Origin: Flavobacterium solisilvae
GTDB taxonomy: Bacteria > Bacteroidota > Bacteroidia > Flavobacteriales > Flavobacteriaceae
Reading direction: 5' to 3'
Length of the DNA stretch: 42,711 nt
Assembly (NCBI RefSeq): GCF_012911605.1
Contig: NZ_JAAMPT010000192.1
Coordinates: 1 to 42,711, forward strand
Notes under the pieces: generated by a model
Told to the model about the DNA's origin: nothing
Database searches by the model: none
What the model saw: the letters and a program-made list of their open reading frames with translations, nothing else
Shown here: positions 1 through 9,054 of the stretch, piece by piece
Numbering within the stretch: position 1 is the stretch's first letter
Layout: every line of letters begins with the position of its first letter
Position numbers and translations under genes: made by a program

Positions 1-3000
1 CCTAAAATCTCCGCTATTTTGGTCGTTAAATTGAAACTCTCATAACCTACTGCACCTGTGTAATCACATAAATGGTAATCTGTTGGCTCGGTCGCTTCTG
101 GCGTTGGGTTGACGATTAATTCTAGTTCGACAACTTCAAAACAACCAGAAGTAGCAGATTCTACTCTAATATAGATTGTTTGATTCCATGGATTTATATT
201 AGGATAACTCGTTGGACTTGGGATAATTGTTCCATCGATAATAGCATCTGTTTCGGTTTCGTGATAAGTTACTGTATAAGTATTACTTCCTATTATAGAA
301 GAAATAGCACTTGTCAAATCAAAAACAGAAAAACCATCATTATTTGGATCACATAATTCTAACGGTAACGGATTTGGGTTAACTACAACATCATTTACAA
401 ATGGATTAACCACAAAGTTAAACGGTGCTGACGTACAATTTCCAACAGTTTGAATAGCAACAATAGTATGATTTCCTGCTGATAAATTATTAAAAACAGG
501 GGAAATTTGAGGTGTTGAACCATCCAATGAATATACAAACTCATTTCCTAAAGGACTAGTTACAACAACTTGGTTTCCACTACAATTTTCGATAATATCA
601 ATAGCCACAACAGGTTCCGGTATAATTGTTACCTCAACGGGTTGAATAGTTGAACAACTTCCATTAGTCAATCGAATATAATAAGTTCCATCAGTATCAA
701 CCGCATTGGGGTTATTCAAAACCACTGTTCCAGCTGAATCTTGCCAATACGTTAGTGTTCCTGTTGAGCTTCCTGCGGTAACCGAAGCTACTGTTAAATC
801 TACTGTTACAGGAGAACAAACGGTTGAAGGATTCGTAATTACCAAAGTTGGATTTGGATTAACCGTTACCACAACTGGTTGAATAGTTGAACAAATTCCA
901 TTAGTTAATTTAATATAATAAGTTCCATCTGCTGTAATTGCATTTGGATTATTCAAAACAGTGGTTCCTGCAGCATTTGTCCAATAAGACAATGTTCCCG
1001 TAGAACTTCCAGCTGTAACCGAAGCTAATGTCAAATCTACCGTTGATGGTGAACAAACCGCTGGTGGATTTGTGATTACCAAAGTAGAACTTGGATTAAT
1101 AGTCACAACAACAGGCTGAATAGTAGAACAACTTCCATTAGTCAATCTGATATAGTACGTTCCACTACTTGTAACAGCATTTGGATTATTCAAAACAGTA
1201 GTTCCTGCTGAGTTTGTCCAATAAGTCAATGTTCCTGCAGAACTTCCTGCGGTAACAGAAGCAACTGTTAAATCTACTGTTGCAGGAGAACAAACCGCTG
1301 GTGGATTCGTAATAACTAAAGTTGGACTTGAATTAATTGTTACCTGAACTTGTTGAATAGTTGAACAACTTCCATTAGTCAATCGAATATAGTAAATTCC
1401 ATCCGTTGCAATTGCAGTTGGATTATTCAAGACTATCGTTCCTGCCGAGTTTGTCCAATAAGTCAATGTTCCTGGAGAACTTCCCGCTGTAACCGAAGCT
1501 AATGTTAAATCTACAGTTGATGGTGAACAAATCGTTGGTGGATTTGTGATTACCAAGGTTGGTGAAGAAGTAACAACAATTGTCATTGAAGTTCTTGAAG
1601 CACACTGCTCAGGATTTGGTGTAAAAACATAGGTACCAGTATTCATATTATCAACAACAGCTGGCGACCAAGTACCTGTTTTACCATTCAAAGAAGTTAA
1701 AGGTAAGTTAGGTATAGTTTGTCCAGCACAATATGGTCCTAATTGAGTAAAAGTAGGTACTGTTGTAGATGCTGTTAATGAAGCACCGCAAACGCCATTC
1801 CATGTTAAAGAGAAAGTAACGGTTTGTCCTGGAGCAACTCCTGGAACAGAAAAATTTGAAGGTGAAACATGTGTTCCTATTACAGGTGTTCCACCATCTA
1901 TAGAATACGAATAGGTAAAATTAGTTTGCCCTATATTATTAAAATCAAATGCTACACTGGTTGGAGTAGAATTAGCTACATCACAAAATAATTGTGGTGC
2001 TTGTGAAGGCGGTGTATTACTAACAATAACAACAATTGCTACCCTAGGACTTTCACATGCTCCAATAGTTTGACTTACATAATAAGTTGTTGTTCCATTA
2101 GCGGTAGTTGATGGAGTTGGCGCTGTACTTGAAACTGTTCCACCAGTAGCATTAGTTCCATACCAATTTAATGTTCCTCCTGCTGATGGAGTTGCTGTCA
2201 ATGCTGATGCTGTAGCATTTTGACAATAAGTTATTGGTGATACAACAGTAGGTGTTAACGAAGTTCCAATACTAATTGTAACAGAAGAACTTATTGAAAC
2301 ATTACAAACATTCGTGGCTGTCAAAGTCAATGTAATAGTTCCAGTTGCTGTTGAAGGAACATTATAATTAGAATTTAGCGCTGTTGGCGCACTAAATGTT
2401 CCTCCAGAATCAGAAGTCCATTGTAATGACTGATATCCTTGCGCTGTTCCTGTCAAATTAACAACAGAACCTGGACTAACACATGATGTTGGAGAAGCAG
2501 TAGCATTAACTGTAAAAGGCGGAACTGGAGCAGTACATCCTTCGTTTACATAAGTTGGAACTCCCGAAGGACTAAAATTAACAGCAGCTCCATCTTGCTC
2601 CGCTAATGTTCCTCCTGAAACTCCAAAAATATTAACCAAATTACTTCTTTCATAAGTTACAGTATCTGAACAAGTTCCTCCAAATGATATCGACAATGTT
2701 CTAGTTCCTGGTGTTGGATTATAATTACCAAAATGACCTCCAGTTACTGAATTATTATTTTGAAAAATAATGTATAAAGTACTAGTTAATGAATTAAAAG
2801 AATTGTAGTTTATCGTAAAATTTTGACTAGTAACAAGTAAAACAGTTGAGTTGGCCGGTAAAACTCCACCTGTAGGTTCTAAAACTTGACCACAATTTCC
2901 TGCTGCAATAATAGAAGCATTTATTGAAGCTACTTTTGCCGCAGTTGTTGCATTTTGAATGACACCTGTCCATGCATTAGATGGCCAATTTACACTCAAA

Positions 3001-3194
3001 TTAGCAACATTTAAAGGGTTTGGTCCTACTCTAAACCTAACCATCTCATTAAAACCTTCATCATTTGAAGGGGAAGTTGCAGAACAAGCATCAACCAAAA
3101 TAGTTTGAATATCAACGCACTGAGCGTTTATATTTCTAACAAAAATTAAAAGTAATAATGTTATTAAATACTTTGAAGTAAATTTAATTTTCAT
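1..3194 (-). CDS. Large T9SS-type cell-surface repeat adhesin, C-terminus beyond window edge
   Basis: The minus strand is open from here to the window edge, over 1060 codons, so the C-terminus is missing. The N-terminus MKIKFTSKYLITLLLLIF is followed by RNINAQ and then Cys, a signal peptide with predicted cleavage before Gln. Next come an N-terminal domain, Ig/PKD-like modules rich in Thr, Ser, Val and Gly, and four almost identical 79-residue repeats (about 627-1574) with motifs such as LTYWTNSAGT and YYIRLTNGSCS. Beyond these are modules of the type LELCDPNNDGFSVFDLTSAI, which usually precede the CHU_C (type B) sorting domain of Flavobacterium gliding-associated proteins. I infer export by T9SS and attachment to the cell surface; the ligand is unknown. 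An in-frame ATG at 3203 overlaps the proline dehydrogenase stop (TAATG), so coupling is possible. I prefer the ATG at 3194 because it gives a standard signal peptide. Confidence 0.85.
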   Translation of the reverse strand, partial: MKIKFTSKYLITLLLLIFVRNINAQCVDIQTILVDACSATSPSNDEGFNEMVRFRVGPNPLNVANLSVNWPSNAWTGVIQNATTAAKVASINASIIAAGNCGQVLEPTGGVLPANSTVLLVTSQNFTINYNSFNSLTSTLYIIFQNNNSVTGGHFGNYNPTPGTRTLSISFGGTCSDTVTYERSNLVNIFGVSGGTLAEQDGAAVNFSPSGVPTYVNEGCTAPVPPFTVNATASPTSCVSPGSVVNLTGTAQGYQSLQWTSDSGGTFSAPTALNSNYNVPSTATGTITLTLTATNVCNVSISSSVTISIGTSLTPTVVSPITYCQNATASALTATPSAGGTLNWYGTNATGGTVSSTAPTPSTTANGTTTYYVSQTIGACESPRVAIVVIVSNTPPSQAPQLFCDVANSTPTSVAFDFNNIGQTNFTYSYSIDGGTPVIGTHVSPSNFSVPGVAPGQTVTFSLTWNGVCGASLTASTTVPTFTQLGPYCAGQTIPNLPLTSLNGKTGTWSPAVVDNMNTGTYVFTPNPEQCASRTSMTIVVTSSPTLVITNPPTICSPSTVDLTLASVTAGSSPGTLTYWTNSAGTIVLNNPTAIATDGIYYIRLTNGSCSTIQQVQVTINSSPTLVITNPPAVCSPATVDLTVASVTAGSSAGTLTYWTNSAGTTVLNNPNAVTSSGTYYIRLTNGSCSTIQPVVVTINPSSTLVITNPPAVCSPSTVDLTLASVTAGSSTGTLSYWTNAAGTTVLNNPNAITADGTYYIKLTNGICSTIQPVVVTVNPNPTLVITNPSTVCSPVTVDLTVASVTAGSSTGTLTYWQDSAGTVVLNNPNAVDTDGTYYIRLTNGSCSTIQPVEVTIIPEPVVAIDIIENCSGNQVVVTSPLGNEFVYSLDGSTPQISPVFNNLSAGNHTIVAIQTVGNCTSAPFNFVVNPFVNDVVVNPNPLPLELCDPNNDGFSVFDLTSAISSIIGSNTYTVTYHETETDAIIDGTIIPSPTSYPNINPWNQTIYIRVESATSGCFEVVELELIVNPTPEATEPTDYHLCDYTGAVGYESFNLTTKIAEIL
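627..1574 (-). repeat. Four tandem 237-bp repeats inside the adhesin gene
   Basis: The anchor GTTGAATAGT (one base varies in one copy) occurs at 641, 878, 1115 and 1352, exactly 237 bp apart each time, which is 79 codons. The surrounding DNA is very similar between copies and the reading frame is kept. These are Ig-like protein modules duplicated at the DNA level. Copy number may vary between strains or be collapsed in short-read assemblies. Confidence 0.93.
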
Positions 3195-3202
3195 GAAATT
3201 CA

Positions 3203-4375
3203 TTATTTAGTGCTTTTTCTTCTATCGCGTTCTGCTTTCAACAAATTTAGTTCTCTGCTGGTTTGTCCAGCTACTGATGTATTTTCTTCAGCACGACGAA
3301 TTAAATAAGGCATAACATCGCGAACTGGTCCAAAAGGTAAATATTTAGCAACATTATAACCGTTTTGAGCAAGATTGTAACTGATATTATCGCTCATTCC
3401 ATATAATTGTCCAAACCAAATTCGATTATCATTTTTTGCAATATTCATTTTTTGCATTAAATCCATCAAATTATACGAGCTTTCTTCATTGTGTGTTCCT
3501 GCAAAAATGGACATCTTTTCTAAGTTTTCCATCATATAAATTACGGTTGTGTCATAATTTATATCGGTTGCTTCTTTTGAGGCACAAATTGGTGTTGGAT
3601 AACCTTTTTCTTCCGCACGCTTATTTTCTTTTTCCATATAAGCACCGCGAACCAATTTCATTCCAATGTGGAAATTCTCGGTTTTAGCTATGTTGTGTAG
3701 TTTTTTCAAATAATCCAATCTATCCCAACGATATAATTGCAATGTATTGAAAACAATAGCTTTATCTTTATTGTATTTGCGCATCATATCGGTTACTAAA
3801 TCATCGGCTGCATCTTGCATCCAACTTTCTTCACCATCAATTAATAATGCTACATCTTTTTCGTGAGCTGTTTTACAGACAATATCAAATCGTTCTACGA
3901 CTCTATTCCATTCTACTTGCTCTTCGGGAGTTAACGGTTGTTTTTCTCCTAATTTTTCATAAAGATAAAAACGACCAAAACCTGTAGGTTTAAACACGGC
4001 AAAAGGAATAGCAAGTCGTTCTTTGGCAAACTCAATGGTTTTCAACGTCATTTCCAAAGCAGCGTCAAACTGTTCTTCTTCTTCTTTTCCTTCCACCGAA
4101 TAATCCAAAACAGACGAAACGCCTTTAGTAAACATTTTATCTACAACAGTTAAACAATCATCTTCGGTCGTTCCGCCACAAAAATGATCAAAAACCGTAG
4201 CTCTAATCAATCCTTCAACAGGTAAATGTGCTTTTAAAGCAAAATTAGTTACCGCAGTTCCAATTCGAACAAGCGGTTCATTAGCAATCATTTTAAACAA
4301 AAAGTAAGCTCTATCTAATTCGGTATCAGTTTTTAGCGCAAAAGCAACTTCGGTATTATTGAAAATCTTTTCCAT
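3203..4375 (-). CDS. Proline dehydrogenase (PRODH family)
   Basis: This 390-residue protein belongs to the stand-alone PRODH family. It is an FAD enzyme that oxidises proline to pyrroline-5-carboxylate, the first step of proline catabolism. Recognisable segments are the start MEKIFNNTEVAFALKTDTEL, LIRATVFDHFCGG, the barrel segment IGMKLVRGAYMEKE, and the C-terminal RRAEEN block that in PRODH contacts the substrate. A longer reading from 4396 (MRHYYTN) is possible, but a TAnnTTTG box lies at 4394-4401, so transcription probably begins inside that extension; I therefore chose the ATG at 4375. It is divergent from aroB. Its stop overlaps a possible start of the adhesin gene downstream. No P5C dehydrogenase domain is fused to it, so that step is encoded elsewhere. 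Confidence 0.9.
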   Translation of the reverse strand: MEKIFNNTEVAFALKTDTELDRAYFLFKMIANEPLVRIGTAVTNFALKAHLPVEGLIRATVFDHFCGGTTEDDCLTVVDKMFTKGVSSVLDYSVEGKEEEEQFDAALEMTLKTIEFAKERLAIPFAVFKPTGFGRFYLYEKLGEKQPLTPEEQVEWNRVVERFDIVCKTAHEKDVALLIDGEESWMQDAADDLVTDMMRKYNKDKAIVFNTLQLYRWDRLDYLKKLHNIAKTENFHIGMKLVRGAYMEKENKRAEEKGYPTPICASKEATDINYDTTVIYMMENLEKMSIFAGTHNEESSYNLMDLMQKMNIAKNDNRIWFGQLYGMSDNISYNLAQNGYNVAKYLPFGPVRDVMPYLIRRAEENTSVAGQTSRELNLLKAERDRRKSTK

Positions 4376-4393
4376 ATTTGTATAATAATGCCG

Positions 4394-4401
4394 CAAATAT
4401 A
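4394..4401 (-). promoter_or_regulatory. Predicted -7 box (TATATTTG) of proline dehydrogenase
   Basis: It matches the Bacteroidota -7 consensus TAnnTTTG exactly and ends about 18 bases before the ATG at 4375. I see no clear TTG at the usual -33 distance, so support is moderate. It argues against the longer start at 4396. Confidence 0.5.
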
Positions 4402-4436
4402 AATAGTATAAAGTGATAATAAATTAAAATTTACGT

Positions 4437-4444
4437 TATTTTTG
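4437..4444 (+). promoter_or_regulatory. Predicted -7 box (TATTTTTG) of aroB
   Basis: Exact match to TAnnTTTG. The TTG at 4442-4444, which could be read as an alternative start codon in frame with aroB, is part of this box. The true start should therefore be the ATG at 4463. Confidence 0.5.
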
Positions 4445-4462
4445 GAGCATAATTTAAAGATA

Positions 4463-5530
4463 ATGCAACACATAGAAGCAAACGGTTACTCCGTTTTTTT
4501 TAACGAAAAAGGATATACTTCTTTGAACCATTTTATCTCTCAAAGAAACTATTCCAATATTTTTATAATTTCGGATACCAATTCAAATGAAAATTGTTTG
4601 CCTAAGTTTCTTTCTTTGCTTGAAACGGACAAAAACAATGAGATTATTGAAATTGAACCAGGCGAAACCGAAAAAAACATCACAACTTGTGTTGAAATTT
4701 GGTCTATACTAACTGAACTTGGTGCTGACAGAAAATCGCTTCTAATCAATATTGGCGGCGGAGTTATTACAGATATTGGCGGATTTATTGCTTCTACATT
4801 TAAAAGAGGAATTGATTTTATAAATATTCCAACTACGCTTTTAGCTATGGTTGATGCGTCTATTGGCGGGAAAAACGGCGTGGATTTAGGCAATTTAAAA
4901 AACCAAATTGGCGTTATTAATGTGCCAAAAATGGTTATCATCGACACCGATTTTCTTTCAACTTTACCCCAAAACGAAATGCGTTCAGGATTGGCAGAAA
5001 TGCTGAAACACGGATTAATTTTTGATGAAAAATATTGGAACGAATTCAAAGATTTAAACCAAAAAGATTTTGCCGATTTTGACCAATTAATTCATCGTTC
5101 GGTTGAAATTAAAAACGAAATCGTGATGCAAGATCCAACCGAAAACGGAATTAGAAAAGCACTAAATTTTGGTCATACACTTGGTCATGCTATAGAAAGT
5201 TATTTTCTTGAAAACGAAAGCAAAAAAACCTTACTACACGGCGAAGCTATTGCCATTGGAATGATTTTGGAAAGTTTTCTTTCCTATGAAAAAGAACTTA
5301 TTTCAAGAGAAGAATATCAAGAAATAAAGTATGTTCTAAAAGAAATCTATCCATTTATAGAATTCGATAAAAATGATATTGAACAAATAATAAAACTATT
5401 ATCTTTTGACAAAAAAAATGAATACGGGAAAATTCTTTTTGTTCTGCTTGACAAAATCGGAAACATAAAAATCAATCAACAAATCAACAACGAATCAATT
5501 TTTAAAGCATTCGAAGACTATCATTTATAA
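4463..5530 (+). CDS. aroB: 3-dehydroquinate synthase
   Basis: AroB converts DAHP to 3-dehydroquinate in the shikimate pathway, using NAD and a divalent metal (Zn or Co), in the cytoplasm. The protein is 355 residues, normal for the family. Visible motifs are the NAD-binding region NIGGGVITDIGGFIASTFKR, then IPTTLLAMVDASIGGKNGVD, the metal-binding helix with FGHTLGHAIES, and the later HGEAIAIGM with the other metal-ligand His. It is transcribed away from proline dehydrogenase. The start is the ATG at 4463, just after the predicted promoter. A decayed copy of its last about 130 bp appears near 9055-9185; see that entry. Confidence 0.95.
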   Translation: MQHIEANGYSVFFNEKGYTSLNHFISQRNYSNIFIISDTNSNENCLPKFLSLLETDKNNEIIEIEPGETEKNITTCVEIWSILTELGADRKSLLINIGGGVITDIGGFIASTFKRGIDFINIPTTLLAMVDASIGGKNGVDLGNLKNQIGVINVPKMVIIDTDFLSTLPQNEMRSGLAEMLKHGLIFDEKYWNEFKDLNQKDFADFDQLIHRSVEIKNEIVMQDPTENGIRKALNFGHTLGHAIESYFLENESKKTLLHGEAIAIGMILESFLSYEKELISREEYQEIKYVLKEIYPFIEFDKNDIEQIIKLLSFDKKNEYGKILFVLLDKIGNIKINQQINNESIFKAFEDYHL

Positions 5531-5564
5531 ATCTCCTGTTTTATTACTTTCTATTTTAGAAAGC

Positions 5565-5600
5565 ACAAAAAAATGCCTAACTTAAAATTAAGTTAGACAC
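5565..5600 (-). terminator. Rho-independent terminator after the RCC1 protein gene
   Basis: A 9-bp perfect stem with a 2-base loop (5577-5596, CTAACTTAA and its complement). On the minus strand it is followed by seven T residues (5567-5573). It lies 26 bp past the end of the RCC1 gene and 47 bp past aroB, so it may serve both. Confidence 0.75.
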
Positions 5601-5625
5601 TTTCCTACTTATTAAGTAAACTTAA

Positions 5626-7074
5626 CTATTGCTTAACAATTTTTTTAGTAAAAACTCCTCCGTTATTAGAGTAACTTTTCACAAAATAAACTCCTGAATT
5701 CAAATCAGAAATATTGATTTGAGGAATATTATCAGAAGAAGTTATGTGTTTTACAGTTCTTCCGTTAATATCTACAACAGAAATAATTTCTACATCTACA
5801 GAACTAACAATATTTAATACATCTTTTGTAGGATTCGGATACAACGAGATTTCATTTTTAATATTATTATCTATTCCTAAATCATCTACACAAGTAACCT
5901 GAGTCGGAATATTACTATTTGTTGTTGTACCATCTCCATTTCCTAATTGATATAGGTTATCTGTTCCCCAAGCCCAGATTGAAGTATCATCTTTTACAGC
6001 TCCAAAATGAAAACCACCAACTCTTAATGTTAAAGTTTTCCAATCATCATCTGTTCCTACTTGCTGTGGAGCTAAATCATTTGTATTACCAGCAGTTCCT
6101 CCTGTAATACCGCCATGATTAACACCAAAAGCATAAAGTGTATTATCACTTTTTATAACAGCAGAAGCATCCCAAGATGTAGCAATTTGCTTATAATTAG
6201 AAGCCGATTCTATAGCTTGCGGAGTTCTAAAATATTGTGCTCCAGCATCAACAATTCCTAATCTTCCATGTCCACTATATCCCCATCCAAAAAGCTTTCC
6301 TGTTGTTTTTAATCCTAAAACATGATAAACACCACAAGAAACATCACTCCAATTTGTGTCTGTTCCTATTTGAACAAAAACAGTAGATTCTCCACTTATA
6401 GCACCCGTTCCTGTTTGCCCTTCTATATTAGTTCCTGTAGACCATAATGTTCCATTTGTTTTAATTCCAAATGAGTTATAATATCCAGCAGATGTTTTTG
6501 ACCAATCTGTAGAAAGAGAAGATTCCTGTTGCCAAGTATTATACCAACCTACACTTGTTCCCATACCTAGACAACCCCAGTCATTATAACCTGAACCCCA
6601 CATTGTACCATCATTTTTAACAATCATTGTATGATGATAACCTGCAGAAAAAGATGATACGTTTGATTGCATCAAAACTGGAGAATACTGATCTATGTTG
6701 TTTCCGTTAGCCAAATTACCGTATTGGTTATCTCCCCAACCATAAAGATCATTATTAGTTTTTTTTGCTAGAACAAACCAACGCCCAACAGAAATATCCG
6801 TCCAATCTGTATCTGTTCCTATCTGTGTAGGATGTTGTACAATTGTTGTTACTCCTGATCCATTACCAAGAATCCCATTAATATTTTGTCCCCACATCCA
6901 AAGTGTTCCATCTTCTTTCAAAGCAACACTAAAAGTTTCTCCTTGTGAGAATTTTTTCCATCCTGAAATGGAACATTGTGCATTTGCATTTGTATATACA
7001 GTTGCAAATAAAACCATTGTTAAAACCAACTTAAATGTCTTAACTAAAGACAAAAAATAGTAAAAATGCTTCAT
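5626..7074 (-). CDS. RCC1-repeat beta-propeller protein with T9SS type A sorting domain
   Basis: 482 residues. A signal peptide ends TNANAQ before CSIS, again with Gln at the predicted new N-terminus. Then I count seven RCC1-like units, each with a core such as GWKKFSQGETFSVALKEDGT or FGWGYSGHGRLG, at about 50-60 residue spacing between residues 37 and 395. Seven units would close one seven-bladed propeller. The last about 75 residues (LYPNPTKDVLNI, then LNSGVYFVKSYS and KKIVKQ) are a classic type A T9SS C-terminal domain, so the protein should be secreted or surface bound. Its binding partner is unknown. It is divergent from the TPR/AraC regulator and the two may form one unit, lying between aroB and an aroB relic. 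Confidence 0.9.
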   Translation of the reverse strand: MKHFYYFLSLVKTFKLVLTMVLFATVYTNANAQCSISGWKKFSQGETFSVALKEDGTLWMWGQNINGILGNGSGVTTIVQHPTQIGTDTDWTDISVGRWFVLAKKTNNDLYGWGDNQYGNLANGNNIDQYSPVLMQSNVSSFSAGYHHTMIVKNDGTMWGSGYNDWGCLGMGTSVGWYNTWQQESSLSTDWSKTSAGYYNSFGIKTNGTLWSTGTNIEGQTGTGAISGESTVFVQIGTDTNWSDVSCGVYHVLGLKTTGKLFGWGYSGHGRLGIVDAGAQYFRTPQAIESASNYKQIATSWDASAVIKSDNTLYAFGVNHGGITGGTAGNTNDLAPQQVGTDDDWKTLTLRVGGFHFGAVKDDTSIWAWGTDNLYQLGNGDGTTTNSNIPTQVTCVDDLGIDNNIKNEISLYPNPTKDVLNIVSSVDVEIISVVDINGRTVKHITSSDNIPQINISDLNSGVYFVKSYSNNGGVFTKKIVKQ

Positions 7075-7379
7075 AATTATAGGGTAATTTAAAAGTTAAT
7101 ACAACAAATTTAATTAGTCTCTACTCTACTTACAATCACAAAGCGTAAGGAATTACATAAAAAATAACAGTGGGGATTTATTCTTTTTTTATTACATTCT
7201 AAGTTTTAAAAGAAATAAAAACATCTATTAAAAAAAAGGATGAAATAACACCCAAAATATTAAAATACAAATAGTTAACTAAAAAAAATAAAGAGAGTAA
7301 TTCATAATTAATTACATTTGATTTAAGGTATGCTTTATTCAAATCCCTACATTTACTCCTACAAATTTAATCTCATAAT
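7075..7379. other. Intergenic region between divergent RCC1 and TPR/AraC genes
   Basis: Besides the RCC1 promoter, a box TACATTTG lies at 7313-7320, 60 bp ahead of the regulator gene, without an obvious TTG upstream. The rest is very AT-rich with A/T runs. I see no RNA gene or ORF of note. If the regulator controls its neighbour, its operators should be here, but I could not pick out a convincing repeat. Confidence 0.5.
7105..7135 (-). promoter_or_regulatory. Predicted promoter of the RCC1 protein gene
   Basis: TTG (7133-7135), a 20-base spacer, then TAAATTTG (7105-7112), reading on the minus strand. Both elements and the spacing agree with the Flavobacterium vegetative promoter. It is about 30 bp ahead of the start codon. 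Confidence 0.6.
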
Positions 7380-9038
7380 ATGAAACGACATTACTTACTT
7401 ACACTCTTTTCAATTTTTGTTTCATTTTATACAAACGCTCAGAAATCAACACAAGAAATTGATAAAGTATTACAAGAAATAACAAAAGAGAGTAATCTTT
7501 TAAAAAGAATTGAAGAAATAGAAAACATATTCAATATCTCACAAAAGATAGGATATACAGATGGAATGATTATAAGTGGAAGACTGTTGATGTTGAACGC
7601 ATCTAGAATGAGTGATTATGAAAATGTGATAAAAACAGGAGATAAAATAAAAAACTTAAAACCTGTAACAAACAAAAATCTAAATGCTCCTTTTTCAGAT
7701 ATCTTTCGCATGAACGGGTTAGCTAAATCGTATTTAGGATTTAGTGATATTGCTTTTCAAGAATTTAAAAAAGCTTTGGAATATGGAAATAAAATAGAAT
7801 CTTATAACTCTAGACATTACAAACTGTCTTTGATTTATGAAAATATCACGATCTGCTACGAAAACGAAATAAAAAAAGAAGACAGTATTAGGTATTATCT
7901 TGAAAAAAGTATTGAAAAATCAAAAATGATAAAAGATGATGGTATAGACATTTCTGTAAATCATAAATATGACGCAATCGCAAATACTTATAATTTACTA
8001 GGTGATTTCTATATGAAGGATGGAAAGCATAAAAACATAAAAAAAGCCGGGGAATATTACAAACTTTGTGTTAACCTTCATGAAAAATATGAAACTCTTT
8101 TGACAAATAAAATTTTCTCTCTGTTATCTTTAGGAGAATATTATCATAAAGTGGGTAAATATAAAGACGCAACTGAAACATTAGAAAAATCTTTACAATT
8201 AGAAAAAGGCGCTTCCAACCCTTTGAACAGACTATTGGCTTTTCGGATTCTAACAAAATCTTATATTGAGTTAAACCAACCTGAAAAATCCAAAAAGTTT
8301 TTAGATGATTATACCACACTCCGCGACAGTATTGAATACACAAAAAAAAAATCAATTAACAAAATTATTGATACTATTTCTTTAAAAGAACATGAAAAAC
8401 ATAAGACATCTTTAAACAATATTTTAATTACAAGTACAATATTTTTCCTTATATGTGGACTGATTATATTCATTTCCTGGAAAAGACATAATAAAAAACT
8501 ACATAACAATTACAAAAAACTGATGAAAAAAATAAAACAGGAGAACAAATTTGACAAGAACAATTTATTAGATAACACTATTATTTCAGAAGGAGAAAAT
8601 ATAAAGAACAATATTTTTTCTATTAATAAAAAATCAAACCTATATTCAGGGAATTTCCAAAATAACACCACAAATATTGTAAATGAAACCGTTAACAGCA
8701 TCTTAAAAAAACTGGAAAAATTTGAAAAACAAAAAAAATATATTAAAAAAGATGTCAACCTAGCAAGTCTTGCCACATATTTAGGTACAAATACAAAATA
8801 CTTATCTGAAATTATCAAATTACATAAAGAGAAATCGTATAGTTCTTATATCAACGGTTTAAGAATAGATTATATTGTGTCTCTATTGTATGAAGAGCCA
8901 AAATACAGAGAATACAAAATTAGCTATTTGGGAGAATTATGTGGATTTGCTTCTCGGGAAGTTTTTAGTATAGTATTTAAAAAAGAAACAGGAATTACTC
9001 CATTTTATTTTATTGAAAATCTAAAAAAGAAGATATAG
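7380..9038 (+). CDS. Membrane-anchored TPR protein with C-terminal AraC-type DNA-binding domain
   Basis: 552 residues. A signal peptide (MKRHYLLTLFSIFVSFYTNA, then QK) is followed by about 300 residues of helical TPR-like repeats, for example AKSYLGFSDIAFQEFKKALE and SLLSLGEYYHKVGKYKDATE. One transmembrane helix lies near residues 343-365 (ILITSTIFFLICGLIIFISW). A Lys-rich cytoplasmic linker follows, and the last about 100 residues are an AraC/XylS helix-turn-helix pair (VNLASLATYLGTNTKYLSEI, then YLGELCGFASREVFSIVFKK and GITPFYF). I infer a one-protein sensor: the TPR region faces the periplasm and the AraC domain acts on DNA from the membrane. Such TPR-AraC hybrids are common in Flavobacteriia. 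The likely but unproven target is the divergent RCC1 gene. The coding DNA is notably A-rich. Confidence 0.85.
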   Translation: MKRHYLLTLFSIFVSFYTNAQKSTQEIDKVLQEITKESNLLKRIEEIENIFNISQKIGYTDGMIISGRLLMLNASRMSDYENVIKTGDKIKNLKPVTNKNLNAPFSDIFRMNGLAKSYLGFSDIAFQEFKKALEYGNKIESYNSRHYKLSLIYENITICYENEIKKEDSIRYYLEKSIEKSKMIKDDGIDISVNHKYDAIANTYNLLGDFYMKDGKHKNIKKAGEYYKLCVNLHEKYETLLTNKIFSLLSLGEYYHKVGKYKDATETLEKSLQLEKGASNPLNRLLAFRILTKSYIELNQPEKSKKFLDDYTTLRDSIEYTKKKSINKIIDTISLKEHEKHKTSLNNILITSTIFFLICGLIIFISWKRHNKKLHNNYKKLMKKIKQENKFDKNNLLDNTIISEGENIKNNIFSINKKSNLYSGNFQNNTTNIVNETVNSILKKLEKFEKQKKYIKKDVNLASLATYLGTNTKYLSEIIKLHKEKSYSSYINGLRIDYIVSLLYEEPKYREYKISYLGELCGFASREVFSIVFKKETGITPFYFIENLKKKI

Positions 9039-9054
9039 TAACATGTCTATAAAG

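Noticed and set aside
4442..4462. Longer aroB frame beginning with TTG at 4442
   Set aside because: The TTG is part of a TAnnTTTG promoter box and the added residues are not family-like; the ATG at 4463 is preferred.
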